The notes beneath the pieces were generated by a model. It saw only the letters and a list, made by a program, of their open reading frames with translations, did no database searches and was not told the origin of the DNA. The translations under genes were made by a program, and so were the position numbers. This document shows, piece after piece, positions 33,636 to 43,675 of a stretch of 64,000 bases of DNA. The stretch covers positions 124,001-188,000 of the forward strand of contig CANQTF010000004.1 in NCBI GenBank assembly GCA_947626745.1, read 5' to 3'. Source of the stretch: an uncultured Lachnospiraceae bacterium. GTDB taxonomy: Bacteria; Bacillota; Clostridia; Lachnospirales; Lachnospiraceae. Position 1 is the stretch's first letter, and the number at the start of each line of letters is the position of its first letter.

Positions 33636-34985
33636 TTACTGATGTTGATCGATGATCTCTTCAAACTGCTCCTGCGGAACAGGCCGCGAGAAATAAAAGC
33701 CCTGCTGGATCTGGCAGCCCACCTGCTTCAGATAATCGCTCTGCTCAGACGTCTCCACGCCCTCGCACAGAGAGGTGATCTGCAGCTTCTTCGCCATATC
33801 CACCATACAGGATATCACGATCTTGTCGCTCTCCTGCAGAGCATTGTCCTTGAGGAACACCTTATCCAGCTTAATGATGTCGATCGGCAGTCTGCTCAGC
33901 AGATTTAAGGACGAGTAGCCGGAACCGAAGTCGTCCATGGAGACCTTTGTCCCCAACTTATGTAAACCTTCCACCAGCTCCAGCGCTTTTTCGGTATTTT
34001 CCAGATAGATGCTCTCCGTCAGCTCAAACTCGATCAGATCGGGCGACAGCTTATACTCGTCAAACAGCTCCTTCACATACGAAAGGATCGTCATCTTGGT
34101 CAGATGCAGACGCGATACATTGAGCGAAATAGGCACTACGCCTTTGCCGGCCGCGATCCGTTCCGACAGGAAACGGAACACCTCGCGGTAGACATAGTAA
34201 TCCACATCCACGACCTGTCCGCTCCGCTCGATAAACGGAATGAACTGATCCGGATAGATAAACGTGCCGTCGGGCTTCTGCCAGCGCACAAGCGCCTCCG
34301 CGCCGATCAGCTTAAGCGTCTCCGTCTCTATTTTGGGCTGATAGTACACCTTGAACTCGTGATTCGCAATGGCCTTGGGAACTTGGGAAGTGATCTCCAC
34401 CTCGCGCTTGATCCCTTCCATCATGCTGTTGTCAAACAGGACGCAGCTGTCCTCCTCCAGCTCCTTCGCCACTTTTCTGGCAAGGTTGGCATTGGATACC
34501 ACAGTCTCCGCATCGTGGCTCCTGCTGTCCTTATCAACGATGCTGATCCCGGTACAGAACTGCAGCCGGCTGTTCAGGTATTTCTCCCTGAACCGCACTT
34601 CCCGCTCCTGATTCAGCTTGTGGATGAAATCCCGGAACGCCTCGCTGGTGACCTCCTCCGGCATCCAGTTCGCCGCGATAAAGTTGTCCGAGTAGACTCT
34701 GGAGCAGCAGATCATATACGGATTGTCCCCCGTCATCTCCTGCACGAAATCTTTGAGGAGCGCGTCGCCCACCTGATAGCCGTACGTATCGTTGATATAC
34801 TTGAAATGCCTGATATCCGTATAGACGATCACGATCCGCCTGTCGCCCATGTCGTCTATCGCTTTCTGCAGTTTCTTCAAAAATACTTCATACCGATCAA
34901 GCCCCGTCAGGGAATCCTTCATGCTGCCCGGATTCTTCGACGACGGGTTTTCAAACTTGACACGCCCCGCAAATAAATCTTCCAT
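33636..34985 (-). CDS. Degenerate GGDEF plus EAL domain protein (c-di-GMP phosphodiesterase)
   Basis: 449 residues. The N-terminal half is a GGDEF fold (DSLTGLDRYEVFLKKL, YTDIRHFKYINDTYGYQVGD), but the active-site position reads RVYSDNF, so it cannot be a normal cyclase. The C-terminal EAL domain is intact: EALVRW, SLNVS, FELTES, MDDFGSGYSSL, IKLDKVF and CEGVETSEQ. It should hydrolyse c-di-GMP, with the GGDEF part as a possible regulator. No membrane or sensor domain. One GTTTACATAA copy (33958-33967) is inside the EAL region. Confidence 0.9.
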   Translation of the reverse strand: MEDLFAGRVKFENPSSKNPGSMKDSLTGLDRYEVFLKKLQKAIDDMGDRRIVIVYTDIRHFKYINDTYGYQVGDALLKDFVQEMTGDNPYMICCSRVYSDNFIAANWMPEEVTSEAFRDFIHKLNQEREVRFREKYLNSRLQFCTGISIVDKDSRSHDAETVVSNANLARKVAKELEEDSCVLFDNSMMEGIKREVEITSQVPKAIANHEFKVYYQPKIETETLKLIGAEALVRWQKPDGTFIYPDQFIPFIERSGQVVDVDYYVYREVFRFLSERIAAGKGVVPISLNVSRLHLTKMTILSYVKELFDEYKLSPDLIEFELTESIYLENTEKALELVEGLHKLGTKVSMDDFGSGYSSLNLLSRLPIDIIKLDKVFLKDNALQESDKIVISCMVDMAKKLQITSLCEGVETSEQSDYLKQVGCQIQQGFYFSRPVPQEQFEEIIDQHQ

Positions 34986-35124
34986 AGCGCCTTCTCCATA
35001 TTTTCAGCTTCCCTTACGCAAAAGACGTAAAGGCGATTGCCGCACGGAGATCTCCCCGTGTGTCATACTATTTTACTATGCCGCGCATTGCCTGTCAATC
35101 AAGCTGTCACAAATTTTTGCCGGA

Positions 35125-36585
35125 TCACCGGCGCGCCAGAATGCCGCAGAGAAACTCCCAGGTCCGCTGTACAGAGGCAATGTCAAGGCTCTCCTCCGCC
35201 GTATGGACATCCGACATGTCCGGTCCGATCGAGACGCAGTCGAGTCCCGGAAGCTTGGCTGCCAGAATACCGCACTCCACACCGGCGTGGATCGCCTCCA
35301 TGACAGGCCGTCTGCCGTACATCTCCTCGTAGACCGCCGCCACGGTGTCGCGCAGCGGAGAAGCCTTGCGGTACGCCCAGCCCGGATAGGGATTCCTGAT
35401 CTGTGCGGCCGCGCCCGCCCGCGCGGCTGTCTGTACCATGCTCTCACACAGCGCCTCTCTCTGAGCGTCCACGGAGCTTCTGACCGCATAGGTCAGGCAG
35501 AGTTCGTCCTTTTTAAGCGCGGCGATACCCAGATTCAGCGAAGTCTCCACCAATCCTTCCAGTTCACGGCTCATCGCGGTCACGCCGTTGGGAAGCGCGC
35601 ACAGACAGGCAAGCGCACGCGCCGAAGACGCCGCATCGCAGCATGCCATACGCGGTCTTTCCGCTTCCGACACCGCACAGGATATCGCGATACCCGGGTC
35701 TGCGCCGCCCAATTCCTTCCTGATGATATCTTCCTGCGCTTTCACGTATGCCGCCGCCTCTTCTGCATGAGTTATGTCAACCAGTGCAACGGCTTCCGCC
35801 TCTCTCGGGATCGCATTGTCGGCAAGGCCGCCCTGCATCGTCACCAGGCGGGCCGCCCAGCGCTCCGAGAGCCCCTGGAGGATCCGCCCCAGAAGACGGT
35901 TCGCGTTTCCTCTGCCCTTATCGATCTCGATGCCGGAATGTCCGCCCAGCAGTCCAAAGATCCTGATATCCAGCTTTGCGAGGCCGTCCGCCGCCGCTTC
36001 CTCTCTGCGCAGCGGTATGCACACATCCACGCGCGCGCCGCCGGCGCAGCTCGTGATGATCACGCCTTCTTCCTCCTGATCGAGGTTGATGAGGCGTCTG
36101 CCGCGCAGCATGGACAAGTCTATCTCCTTCGCCCCCTGCATACCGGTCTCCTCGTCCACCGTCAGCACGGCCTCCAGTCTGGGATGGGGGATATCCTGTG
36201 CATCGAGCAGCGCCAGTATATAGGCGACCGCGATCCCGTCGTCGCCGCCGAGGCTCGTTCCCTCCGCACGTATCCTGCCGCCGTCGATCCGGAGGCGCAG
36301 AGGCTCCTGCGCCATATCGATATCCGCGTCCGGTCTGCTGACAGCCACCATATCCATGTGCCCCTGCAGAATGATCGGCTCTGCGTCCTCGTATCCCGCC
36401 GCCGCTTCCTTGACGATAATGATATTATACAGCCTGTCCTGTATGCACTGTAAGTCTCTCTCTTTTGCAAACCGCCTCAGATAGTCGCTGATCTGTCTGA
36501 CATTTCCCGAGCCGTGCGGTATCTTCGTGATCTCCTCAAAATAGTAAAATACGCTCTGTGGCTGTAAATGTCCCAACACGCTCAT
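35125..36585 (-). CDS. pepD: Cytosolic dipeptidase, PepD (M20) family
   Basis: 486 residues from the ATG at 36585 (GGAGGG upstream). The M20 metal motifs are present: LQGHMDMV, GTSLGGDDGIA and DEETGMQGA, then LLGGHSGIEIDKGRGNAN and the C-terminal HAGVECG / IGPDMSDVHTAEE. Length and motifs match aminoacyl-histidine dipeptidase. It cleaves unspecific dipeptides in the cytoplasm with zinc. Confidence 0.92.
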   Translation of the reverse strand: MSVLGHLQPQSVFYYFEEITKIPHGSGNVRQISDYLRRFAKERDLQCIQDRLYNIIIVKEAAAGYEDAEPIILQGHMDMVAVSRPDADIDMAQEPLRLRIDGGRIRAEGTSLGGDDGIAVAYILALLDAQDIPHPRLEAVLTVDEETGMQGAKEIDLSMLRGRRLINLDQEEEGVIITSCAGGARVDVCIPLRREEAAADGLAKLDIRIFGLLGGHSGIEIDKGRGNANRLLGRILQGLSERWAARLVTMQGGLADNAIPREAEAVALVDITHAEEAAAYVKAQEDIIRKELGGADPGIAISCAVSEAERPRMACCDAASSARALACLCALPNGVTAMSRELEGLVETSLNLGIAALKKDELCLTYAVRSSVDAQREALCESMVQTAARAGAAAQIRNPYPGWAYRKASPLRDTVAAVYEEMYGRRPVMEAIHAGVECGILAAKLPGLDCVSIGPDMSDVHTAEESLDIASVQRTWEFLCGILARR

Positions 36586-36637
36586 TCCTTTTCCCTCCGT
36601 ATCGCGTCGTCCGGTCCCCGGCCCTGCGCATGCGCGT

Positions 36638-36680
36638 AAAAAGGACTTCTCAAGCCGCGTTCCGGCCCGGGAAGTCCGTT
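36638..36680 (-). terminator. Terminator of the infC-rpmI-rplT operon
   Basis: Seven-base stem GGACTTC/GAAGTCC (36643-36649 with 36671-36677) and a minus-strand T5, 16 bases after rplT. Confidence 0.7.
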
Positions 36681-36695
36681 TTGTCACATGTCGTT

Positions 36696-37052
36696 TTATT
36701 TCAGGTTACTCTTTGCGATCTCCGCTAACGTGGTAAATCCCGCAGCATCGTTGACCGCCAGCTCCGCCAGCATTTTTCTGTTCATCTCGACGCCCGCCTG
36801 TTTGAGGCCGTACATGAATCTGCTGTAGGATAAGCCGTTCAGTCTCGCCGCGGCGTTGATACGCGCGATCCAAAGCTGTCTGAACTGACGCTTCCTCTCT
36901 TTTCTGCCCGCGTAAGAAGAGGTCAGCGCTCTCATTACGGACTGCTTCGCCACTCTATACTGTTTGGATCTTGCGCCTCTGTATCCCTTCGCAAGCTTTA
37001 AAACTCTGTTATGTTTCTTTTTGGCGTTTACGCCGCCTTTGATTCTTGCCAT
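36696..37052 (-). CDS. rplT: Ribosomal protein L20
   Basis: 118 residues, full length, with the conserved start [23 protein letters not shown] and [18 protein letters not shown]. Structural protein of the 50S subunit, needed early in assembly; in Firmicutes L20 also represses this operon by binding the infC leader. Standard order infC-rpmI-rplT. Confidence 0.98.
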   Translation of the reverse strand: MARIKGGVNAKKKHNRVLKLAKGYRGARSKQYRVAKQSVMRALTSSYAGRKERKRQFRQLWIARINAAARLNGLSYSRFMYGLKQAGVEMNRKMLAELAVNDAAGFTTLAEIAKSNLK

Positions 37053-37065
37053 GTCTGTTTCCCTC

Positions 37066-37263
37066 CTATAAATACGGTAAGATCTTCTTCATATTCTTAA
37101 CGTTCGTTGCGTCTGTGATAGCAGGTTTCCTGAGATTCCTCTTGTTCTTCGTAGTCTTCTTGGTTAAGATATGCCGTTTATAGGCTTTATTTCTTTTCAG
37201 CTTACCTGTTCCGGTCACTTTAAAACGTTTTGCAGCCGCTCTGCTTGTCTTCATTTTTGGCAT
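37066..37263 (-). CDS. rpmI: Ribosomal protein L35
   Basis: 65 residues from the ATG at 37263 (AGGAGGAAT upstream): [20 protein letters not shown] and [12 protein letters not shown]. The longer frame upstream is not part of L35. Thirteen-base gap to rplT. Confidence 0.97.
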   Translation of the reverse strand: MPKMKTSRAAAKRFKVTGTGKLKRNKAYKRHILTKKTTKNKRNLRKPAITDATNVKNMKKILPYL

Positions 37264-37333
37264 TTCAATATTCCTCCTGATCCATTTTTTGTGGGATATC
37301 AATCCAAGATATCGGTTTATTTCAACTAAGCAG

Positions 37334-37840
37334 CTATCGCTTCTCAGCTAAAAACATGGTCATACTCCTGCCTTCCACCTTCGGCGCTTTATCGACGACG
37401 GCAATGTCCGAAAGAGCCTGTGCGAAATCATCCAAAATGTGCTTGCTGTTGTTCATATGCGCCATCTCACGGCCGCGGAAACGGAGCGTGATCTTCACCC
37501 TGTCGCCCTTGCCGATAAACTTTCTCGCGGCATTGATCTTCGTATTCAGATCATTGGTGTCGATGTTGGGGGAAAGACGGATCTCTTTGATCTCGACCGT
37601 CCTCTGCTTCTTCTTGGCTTCCTTCTCCTTGCGCGTCTGCTCATACCTGAACTTGCCGTAATCTACGATCTTGCACACGGGCGGCTTCGCCGTGGGAGCG
37701 ATCTTGACTAAGTCAACGCCCGCCTCCTCCGCCAGTCTCAGCGCCTCCTGGGACGACATGATGCCGAGCTGTTCGCCGTCCTCACCGATCACGCGCACTT
37801 CCTTGTCTCTGATCTGTTCGTTGATGAATAATTCGCTAAT
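37334..37840 (-). CDS. infC: Translation initiation factor IF-3, ATT start codon
   Basis: 168 residues starting at ATT (37838-37840), served by GGAGGG eight bases upstream; the ATT start of infC is well known and lets IF-3 limit its own synthesis. The protein begins [19 protein letters not shown] and contains [18 protein letters not shown] and [13 protein letters not shown], all conserved. An in-frame ATG far upstream would lie in the leader and is not real. Confidence 0.95.
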   Translation of the reverse strand: MSELFINEQIRDKEVRVIGEDGEQLGIMSSQEALRLAEEAGVDLVKIAPTAKPPVCKIVDYGKFRYEQTRKEKEAKKKQRTVEIKEIRLSPNIDTNDLNTKINAARKFIGKGDRVKITLRFRGREMAHMNNSKHILDDFAQALSDIAVVDKAPKVEGRSMTMFLAEKR

Positions 37841-38045
37841 GGCTTCTTCCCTCCATACCCATAAAAACTGCTGTATCCAATAAAAAAAGCAGACAGCATA
37901 CCTATCCGCTTCCCGATCTGCACAGACCCGTCCATACTGCCGTGGCAGCAACAGGCTGTAGCTTCTGCATGATAAACGCTTGCGAACACGATCGTTGCAA
38001 GGTGAGAGCGGATACTCTGCTTGGTTGTCATGTGCTCCTGCACAC
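37841..38045 (-). ncRNA. infC leader, probable L20-responsive attenuator
   Basis: About 205 bases of untranslated leader between the promoter (38052-38080) and infC, with an intrinsic terminator at 37882-37921 just before the infC ribosome binding site. In low-GC Gram-positives this leader binds L20 to cause premature termination. I assign it by position and by the terminator; I did not trace the L20 helices. Confidence 0.6.
37882..37921 (-). terminator. Attenuator terminator in the infC leader
   Basis: Stem with GCAGA (minus 37917-37921) and TCTGC (37889-37893) followed by seven T on the minus strand (37882-37888). Confidence 0.65.
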
Positions 38046-38051
38046 TTAGGT

Positions 38052-38080
38052 ACTATAACACAACAAACTCCGTATGTCAA
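38052..38080 (-). promoter_or_regulatory. Promoter of infC-rpmI-rplT
   Basis: Minus strand TTGACA (38075-38080), 17-base spacer, TATAGT (38052-38057). Confidence 0.85.
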
Positions 38081-38135
38081 TCACGGATTTGATTTTTTCT
38101 TCTGCGGCGGCGGCGCGCTGTTTTCCCGCGTACGC

Positions 38136-38585
38136 CTACAGCAGCAGATCGCCGAAGATACTGCTGCCGCCAAGGCCCGTCATGCCGGTGTACGCCGACA
38201 GCAGAGAGGCATTCCCGTCCGGCAGGAGCGCGCCGAGCCCCAGCCCGTTCAGCCCGCCATAATATCCTGACGAAAGCAGGTTCATCTGTGTCTGCAGCTT
38301 CTGCTGATTCGTATACAGCGCAGTCAGCGTCGTGCCGACGTCTGCCCACTCCGGATCGCTCTTCAGCCGCTCCAGCGCTTCTTCTATCTTAGCCGTTTCG
38401 GCCGGATCCGCACTCTTATCCGCCGTCAGAGCCTCAACAGCCTCCTGAAGCGTGGTCGGGAATCTGTCTTTGTCCGCCGCGGACGTGCGTGTACTGCCCG
38501 CATACTGTGCCGCGCTGTTCTGCTGTGCGGCCCCGACGTTTTCTGCCGCATGATCGTCCCGCATGCCGAGATCGTTTATATACAT
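38136..38585 (-). CDS. Hypothetical protein rich in Ala, Gly and Leu (149 residues)
   Basis: Not recognised. Residues 1-45 are polar and probably unstructured, 46-105 form helices (TLQEAVEALTADKSADPAETAKIEEAL), and the C-terminal 45 residues are glycine/leucine/serine-rich (GGLNGLGLGALLPDG). No signal peptide or membrane helix. It lies alone between the infC promoter and a lipoprotein gene on the same strand. Confidence 0.7.
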   Translation of the reverse strand: MYINDLGMRDDHAAENVGAAQQNSAAQYAGSTRTSAADKDRFPTTLQEAVEALTADKSADPAETAKIEEALERLKSDPEWADVGTTLTALYTNQQKLQTQMNLLSSGYYGGLNGLGLGALLPDGNASLLSAYTGMTGLGGSSIFGDLLL

Positions 38586-38710
38586 AGAAAGCTTCCTCCC
38601 GCATCGTGCCGTATTCGCACACTTATTCTTATCTTACACCGGCCGCAGCGCTTTGTCCATACCGTTGTAACGAATCCGGTGATATCCGTCACCAAACAGG
38701 CCCGCAGCTC

Positions 38711-39448
38711 CTACCGCACCTTGATCGTTGCCGCACTGGCCTTATACTCCTCCATGCGGTCCATTTCGCTCGTCTGGGTGTATGTGATCATATAACTCTT
38801 GTCGGCGTTGATGGCATACTCCAGCTGCGTGACCGTAAGCCCCGACACCTCGTAGCTGCACAGGATACGGAACGCCGGATACCCGCTGATCTCCACGTCC
38901 TCGAAGCTCTCGACCTGCACCGTGATATCCTCGCCGTAAGCCGCGCTCAGGTTCTCCTCCGCCTGTTCCCGGAACTGCTCTTCCGTCAGAAGCTGCATGG
39001 AAACATCCCTGTCCAGCACCTCATAGTAGATCATGGACGCGTCGATCGGATAACGCTCCGTCACATACAGGCCGGGCGTCTCCTCCGATTCCCGAAAATC
39101 CGCCGGCACGCCGAACACGCACCCTCTCGTGGCATGCTCGATCTCCATGACAGAGGTATCCTTCTCGTTTTCCTCCAAAAGCTCCGCCGTGAGCTGCTGC
39201 CTGGTCTCCTCATCGATATCCGCTATCTCCACGCCGGAGCTATCCTGCGTCTGCGGCGCCGTTTCGTTCGCCGCGGCGTCCGCCGTTTCGACCGTTTCTT
39301 CCTGCTCCTGTACGCTGCCGCTCACCGCCGCCTCGTCTTCGTCCGCGCCGCAGCCGGCCAGCATGGCCGCCATGACAGCTCCTGCCAGCGCCAGCCCTGC
39401 CGCCGCCTTGCCGCTATGTCTGTGTCCGTTATGATATGTCCTTCGCAT
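38711..39448 (-). CDS. Hypothetical lipoprotein (245 residues)
   Basis: A long signal peptide (about 12-31) with lipobox LAGC, then an acidic, glutamate-rich linker (about 35-65) and a 170-residue folded domain with FGVPADFRESEETPGLYVTER and FEDVEISGYPAFRILCSYEV. Surface anchored. The domain resembles the lipoprotein domains common in Lachnospiraceae that bind no known ligand; function unknown. Confidence 0.78.
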   Translation of the reverse strand: MRRTYHNGHRHSGKAAAGLALAGAVMAAMLAGCGADEDEAAVSGSVQEQEETVETADAAANETAPQTQDSSGVEIADIDEETRQQLTAELLEENEKDTSVMEIEHATRGCVFGVPADFRESEETPGLYVTERYPIDASMIYYEVLDRDVSMQLLTEEQFREQAEENLSAAYGEDITVQVESFEDVEISGYPAFRILCSYEVSGLTVTQLEYAINADKSYMITYTQTSEMDRMEEYKASAATIKVR

Positions 39449-39596
39449 CTATGTACCCTCTGTTCCTTTATATACCCGCCCGTTTTCTCCCAAGGCCCGC
39501 CGCCATCTGCTCCGCGAAAGCGCGCATGCCCGCATCACGCGCGGGCACACCGCTTTCCGGCCGGCAGCCGCAGATATCCGTTCTGCCAAGCAAGCC

Positions 39597-39911
39597 TTAG
39601 GATTCCTTAAACGTAGCGCACTCCGTCGCCTCGCAGTTGTCCGCGCCGCAGCCTTTGATATCCACGTGCTCTGCGTGACATTTATAATTACTATTATACA
39701 CACATTTGACGGCTTCGCAATCAATACTGATCGTCCGGCACGGATGCTCCAGAGAGCTCACATAAGCGCCCTCCCGCTTCTCGGCAAAGCTCTCGCAGCA
39801 CGTATCCTTGGAACAGTCCGCGTGTTTTCCGCCCACCATGATATCGCCCTTGCAGCAATATTTCTCCTGATTGTAAGAACAGTTTTCCACTCCGCATTTT
39901 AATTCCGCCAT
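39597..39911 (-). CDS. DUF1540 protein with two cysteine-rich repeats
   Basis: 104 residues from the ATG at 39911, which is the start that opens the first repeat. Two DUF1540 units of about 40 residues: CGVENCSYNQEKYCCKGDIMV..DCSKDTCCESF, and CEAVKCVYNSNYKCHAEHVDIKG..CEATECATF (described here in parts). The cysteines probably bind metal. Common in spore-forming and gut Clostridia; function unknown. Confidence 0.85.
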   Translation of the reverse strand: MAELKCGVENCSYNQEKYCCKGDIMVGGKHADCSKDTCCESFAEKREGAYVSSLEHPCRTISIDCEAVKCVYNSNYKCHAEHVDIKGCGADNCEATECATFKES

Positions 39912-40026
39912 AATAACCTCCTGTCTCACGGAACATGGCGCAAGAGAGCATGCGCCCGTGCCGTATTGTTTTACAATGGTTATTATTGGCAGTTATCCGA
40001 TAAAATATACAGGCCGCCGCCCGCCG

Positions 40027-41634
40027 TTATTCCGCCGACAGACGGTACAGGTTGAACCAGTACCGTTCCAGCAGATGATCCGTGGGCTCAGCCACCGCAA
40101 TTCCCTGGGACCTCCACAGCGAAACGATATCCTCTCTGTTGTTGAAGCTGCCGACAAACCAGACATTCCTGCCCTGCGAAAGCCAGTCCCGGATCTGCCC
40201 CGTGTCTTCATGCAGGACACCCTTCTGCCCGCAGATCTCCTGAATCAGCGATTCCGGCTGCCCGTACCACAGATAGCTTTCATTGTTTACATAATATCCC
40301 ATTACCATCTGCACCTGATCGAAATTAAAGATCAGGATATCATCGTCGCCGATCTGCGACAGTGCGGCCTCCGTATCCTTCATCAGAAGCGCCCTGTACT
40401 CCTCCTCGCCCATAAAGGCGCGGTAATCCCGCAGACCCACAAGCAAAAACAGCGCGCAGACCGCCATGCTCGCCCACCGCCCGAAACGCGCCGTGTCCTG
40501 TTCGGCGAGCACGCCCGCCGCCGCGGCGAAGGCCAGCCAGAAGCACCCCGCCGCCGGGATCATATAGCGATAGACAAAGACCGGGCGGAATACGACCGAC
40601 GCGGCTATGCCGAACAGCGCCAGACCCGCCAGCACCCCTGCGCCCGCAACGATAAACCCGGCGTCTAAAACTCTTCCATTATGGCATAGTTTAGCCAGCG
40701 CAGCGCATATCACTGCGACATATGAAAGAAACAATGCCACAGCCAAAACAAGGGCTGCCGTCTCGTTCGCAAACGACGGTTTCATCAGGAACTTCACGCA
40801 GCCTCCCAGCGTGCGCCAGCTCACCGGCTGGATCCAGTAATTCTCCTGCACTGCCGCAAGCTGCCCCGCCAGCGCGGCAAGCCACGGCGCATAGCCTATA
40901 ACGGACAGCGCCGTCCAGAGCAGCCACTCTCTGACCCGCCGCCTGTCCTTTCGCAAAAAGACGGCCAGCACATAGAGATAGACCATCGCAGCGGCCACAC
41001 CGGCAAAATACTGTGTATAGGCCGCGGCAAGCCCATAGAGGATCAGCGCCGCCGCGTGCCCGCGCGGCGCGCGTTTCCTGCCGGTCTGCCCGGCAGTCTC
41101 CGAAGCGTCCCGCACCGCACCGTCCCCACAGCGCGCAGCGATCTCATGCGCGTGCAGGAACGCCGCCGTCACAAACAGGAGCGCCCAGCTGTACATACGC
41201 ACTTCCACGGTGTATGCGCTAAGCTGCGGCATGGAAATGACGCAGAACAAAAACAGGCCGCCGGCGAGAGCGCCGAACCGTCTGCGGATCAAAGTCACAC
41301 TATAGGCGGCTAAGACAAAATACGGCAGCACCGACACGATCTTGGCGACTGCAACCACGTCCGCCGCCGGGGCAATAAGTTTACATAACTCTACCACAAA
41401 TTTCACGATGCAGTAGTACAGCGGCGGATGCACATCGCGCGCCGTAAATGTAATGAATTCACCGTAGGAATGCCTGATCATTCCCACGGTGAACAACTCG
41501 TCATACCAGATATCATCGCTGAAGCACAGCGTCAGGCTCCTGCACAGCATCAGCAGACTGAGGCCGAACAGGAAATACCCGGCGACGTCCTTCACAAGCG
41601 GCCTTGCGCCGCCCGTCTTCTTTTCATATCTCAT
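40027..41634 (-). CDS. GT39-like (ArnT/Pmt-type) membrane glycosyltransferase 1
   Basis: 535 residues and about eleven helices. The first external loop holds the catalytic-type acidic motif DDIWYDELFT with RDVHPPLYYCIVKF, as in GT-C fold enzymes that use lipid-linked sugars. The C-terminal 130 residues are soluble and external. It would transfer a sugar to a surface polymer or protein. Two GTTTACATAA copies (40285, 41379) lie in this gene. A second member with the same layout is at 59208-60839, which carries a G9 tract; this copy has none. Confidence 0.82.
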   Translation of the reverse strand: MRYEKKTGGARPLVKDVAGYFLFGLSLLMLCRSLTLCFSDDIWYDELFTVGMIRHSYGEFITFTARDVHPPLYYCIVKFVVELCKLIAPAADVVAVAKIVSVLPYFVLAAYSVTLIRRRFGALAGGLFLFCVISMPQLSAYTVEVRMYSWALLFVTAAFLHAHEIAARCGDGAVRDASETAGQTGRKRAPRGHAAALILYGLAAAYTQYFAGVAAAMVYLYVLAVFLRKDRRRVREWLLWTALSVIGYAPWLAALAGQLAAVQENYWIQPVSWRTLGGCVKFLMKPSFANETAALVLAVALFLSYVAVICAALAKLCHNGRVLDAGFIVAGAGVLAGLALFGIAASVVFRPVFVYRYMIPAAGCFWLAFAAAAGVLAEQDTARFGRWASMAVCALFLLVGLRDYRAFMGEEEYRALLMKDTEAALSQIGDDDILIFNFDQVQMVMGYYVNNESYLWYGQPESLIQEICGQKGVLHEDTGQIRDWLSQGRNVWFVGSFNNREDIVSLWRSQGIAVAEPTDHLLERYWFNLYRLSAE

Positions 41635-41686
41635 ACTGTCTACGCCGCTTTTGCGGGCGCAGCGCGCCCGCTCTCCTCATCGCGGC

Positions 41687-43645
41687 TTACTTCTCCTGCA
41701 CTTCTTCCTTGCGAATGGCCTTCGTCCTGATCTCCTCGCAGATCTGATCGATGAACTCCCGGATCGGCTTCACGCCCTCATCTCCCGCGAACCGGCTTCT
41801 CACGGACACTGTCTGATCCTCCGCCTCCTGCTGCCCCACAACGAGCATATAGGGGAGCTTATCCAGCCTTGCTTCCCTGATCTTGAAGCCGATCTTCTCG
41901 GAGCGGTTGTCCACCGTCACGTCGATATCGTTCTTCGCAAGCTCCTTCCTGACCTGTTCCGCATACGCTTCATACTTCTCGGAGATCGGCAGGATACGCA
42001 CCTGCTCCGGACACAGCCATGTGGGGAATTTGCCGGCGTACTTCTCGATCAGCCACGCCAGCGTCCTCTCATAGCAGCCCATGGAAGTCCTGTGAATGAT
42101 ATACGGGCGGACTTTGTCGCCGTTTGCGTCCACATAGTACATATCGAACTGTTCCGCTAAAAGCGCGTCCCACTGAATCGTGATCATGGTGTCCTCTTTG
42201 CCGTATACGTTCTTGGCGTTGATGTCCACCTTCGGGCCGTAGAAAGCCGCTTCGCCCACATCCTCCGTAAACGGTATGCCCAGCTCCTGCAGCATCCGGC
42301 GGATATGTCCTTCCGTCTCTTCCCAGACTTCCGGCTCACCGATATATTTTGCCCGGTTATCGGGATCCCACTTGGACAGATGATAGGTCACATCCTCCTC
42401 CACGCCAAGCACGGACAGACAGTATCTCGCATGGGCCAGACAGTCCTTGAACTCCTGCACCATCTGATCCGGCCGCACGATCAGATGTCCCTCGGAGATC
42501 GTGAACTGGCGCACGCGGGTCAGGCCGTGCATCTCGCCGGAATCCTCGTTGCGGAACAGTGTCGATGTCTCGCCGTAACGGATCGGCAGATCTCTGTAAG
42601 AGTGCTGCGTGTTCTTATAGCAGAAATACTGGAACGGGCAGGTCATCGGCCTAAGCGCCAGCACTTCCTTGTCCTTCTCCTCATCGCCCAGCACGAACAT
42701 GCCTTCCTTATAGTGATCCCAGTGGCCCGACATCTTATACAGATCGCTCTTCGCCATCAAAGGCGTCTTGGTGCGGACATAGCCCCACTCCTTATCTTCC
42801 AGATCCTCGATCCAGCGCTGCATCTTCATGATCATCTTCGTGCCTTTGGGAAGGATCAGCGGCAGTCCCTGCCCGATCACGTCCACCGTGGTGAAGAGCT
42901 GCATCTCCCGGCCCAGCTTGTTGTGGTCGCGCTTCTTGATGTCCTCCAGATGCTCCAGATATGCCTCCAGCTCTTCTTTTTTCTGAAAGGCGGTACCGTA
43001 GATGCGCTGCAGCTGCGCTCTGTTGGAATCACCGCGCCAGTACGCCATAGAGGAAGAGGTCAGCTTAAACGCCTTGATATTTTTCGTGCTCATCAGATGC
43101 GGCCCTGCGCACAGATCCACGAAACCGTCCTGATCGTAGAAAGAGATCTCCGCATCCTCCGGCAGATCCCGGATCAGCTCGACCTTGTAAGGCTCTCCCT
43201 TCTCCTCCATAAACTGAATGGCCTCGGCCCTCGGCAGCACGAACCGTTTCAGTTCGTGGCCCTCCTTGATGATCTTCTTCATCTCCGCCTCGATCCTATC
43301 CAGATCCTCTCTGGAAAAAGGCGCCGCGTCAAAATCGTAGTAGAAGCCCTCGTCTATGGCCGGCCCGATCGTCACCTTCGCTTCCGGGAAAAGGCGCTTC
43401 ACCGCCTCCGCCATAACATGGGACGCCGTATGTCTTACGACCCGCAGTCCTGCCGGATCGTTGGCTGTCAGGATCTGCAGACTGCAATCGCCGTCTATCA
43501 CCGTCCGCAGATCCTCCACCCTGCCGTCCACCTCGCCGGCACAGGCCACACGGGCCAGTCCCTCCGACAGATCCGCCGCGATGTCGATGATGCGCATCGG
43601 CGACGCATATTCCTTGACCGAACCGTCCTTCAATGTTATCTTCAT
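41687..43645 (-). CDS. thrS: Threonyl-tRNA synthetase
   Basis: 652 residues from the ATG at 43645, the start of the TGS domain (MKITLKDGSVKEY). The editing-domain motif RHTASHVMAEAVKRLFPEAK follows near residue 70, then class II catalytic motifs (MTCPFQYFCYKNT, RYGETSTLFRNEDSGEMHGLTRVRQF in part) and an anticodon-binding end with the AYAEQVRKEL segment. Expression is under the T-box leader directly upstream, so it responds to uncharged tRNA-Thr. Confidence 0.96.
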   Translation of the reverse strand: MKITLKDGSVKEYASPMRIIDIAADLSEGLARVACAGEVDGRVEDLRTVIDGDCSLQILTANDPAGLRVVRHTASHVMAEAVKRLFPEAKVTIGPAIDEGFYYDFDAAPFSREDLDRIEAEMKKIIKEGHELKRFVLPRAEAIQFMEEKGEPYKVELIRDLPEDAEISFYDQDGFVDLCAGPHLMSTKNIKAFKLTSSSMAYWRGDSNRAQLQRIYGTAFQKKEELEAYLEHLEDIKKRDHNKLGREMQLFTTVDVIGQGLPLILPKGTKMIMKMQRWIEDLEDKEWGYVRTKTPLMAKSDLYKMSGHWDHYKEGMFVLGDEEKDKEVLALRPMTCPFQYFCYKNTQHSYRDLPIRYGETSTLFRNEDSGEMHGLTRVRQFTISEGHLIVRPDQMVQEFKDCLAHARYCLSVLGVEEDVTYHLSKWDPDNRAKYIGEPEVWEETEGHIRRMLQELGIPFTEDVGEAAFYGPKVDINAKNVYGKEDTMITIQWDALLAEQFDMYYVDANGDKVRPYIIHRTSMGCYERTLAWLIEKYAGKFPTWLCPEQVRILPISEKYEAYAEQVRKELAKNDIDVTVDNRSEKIGFKIREARLDKLPYMLVVGQQEAEDQTVSVRSRFAGDEGVKPIREFIDQICEEIRTKAIRKEEVQEK

Positions 43646-43675
43646 TATGCTCGTCCATCCTTTCTTATCGTCATA

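Noticed and set aside
37841-38080. An upstream in-frame ATG that would add 80 residues to IF-3
   Set aside because: It lies in the leader and overlaps the promoter. IF-3 starts at ATT with its own ribosome binding site.
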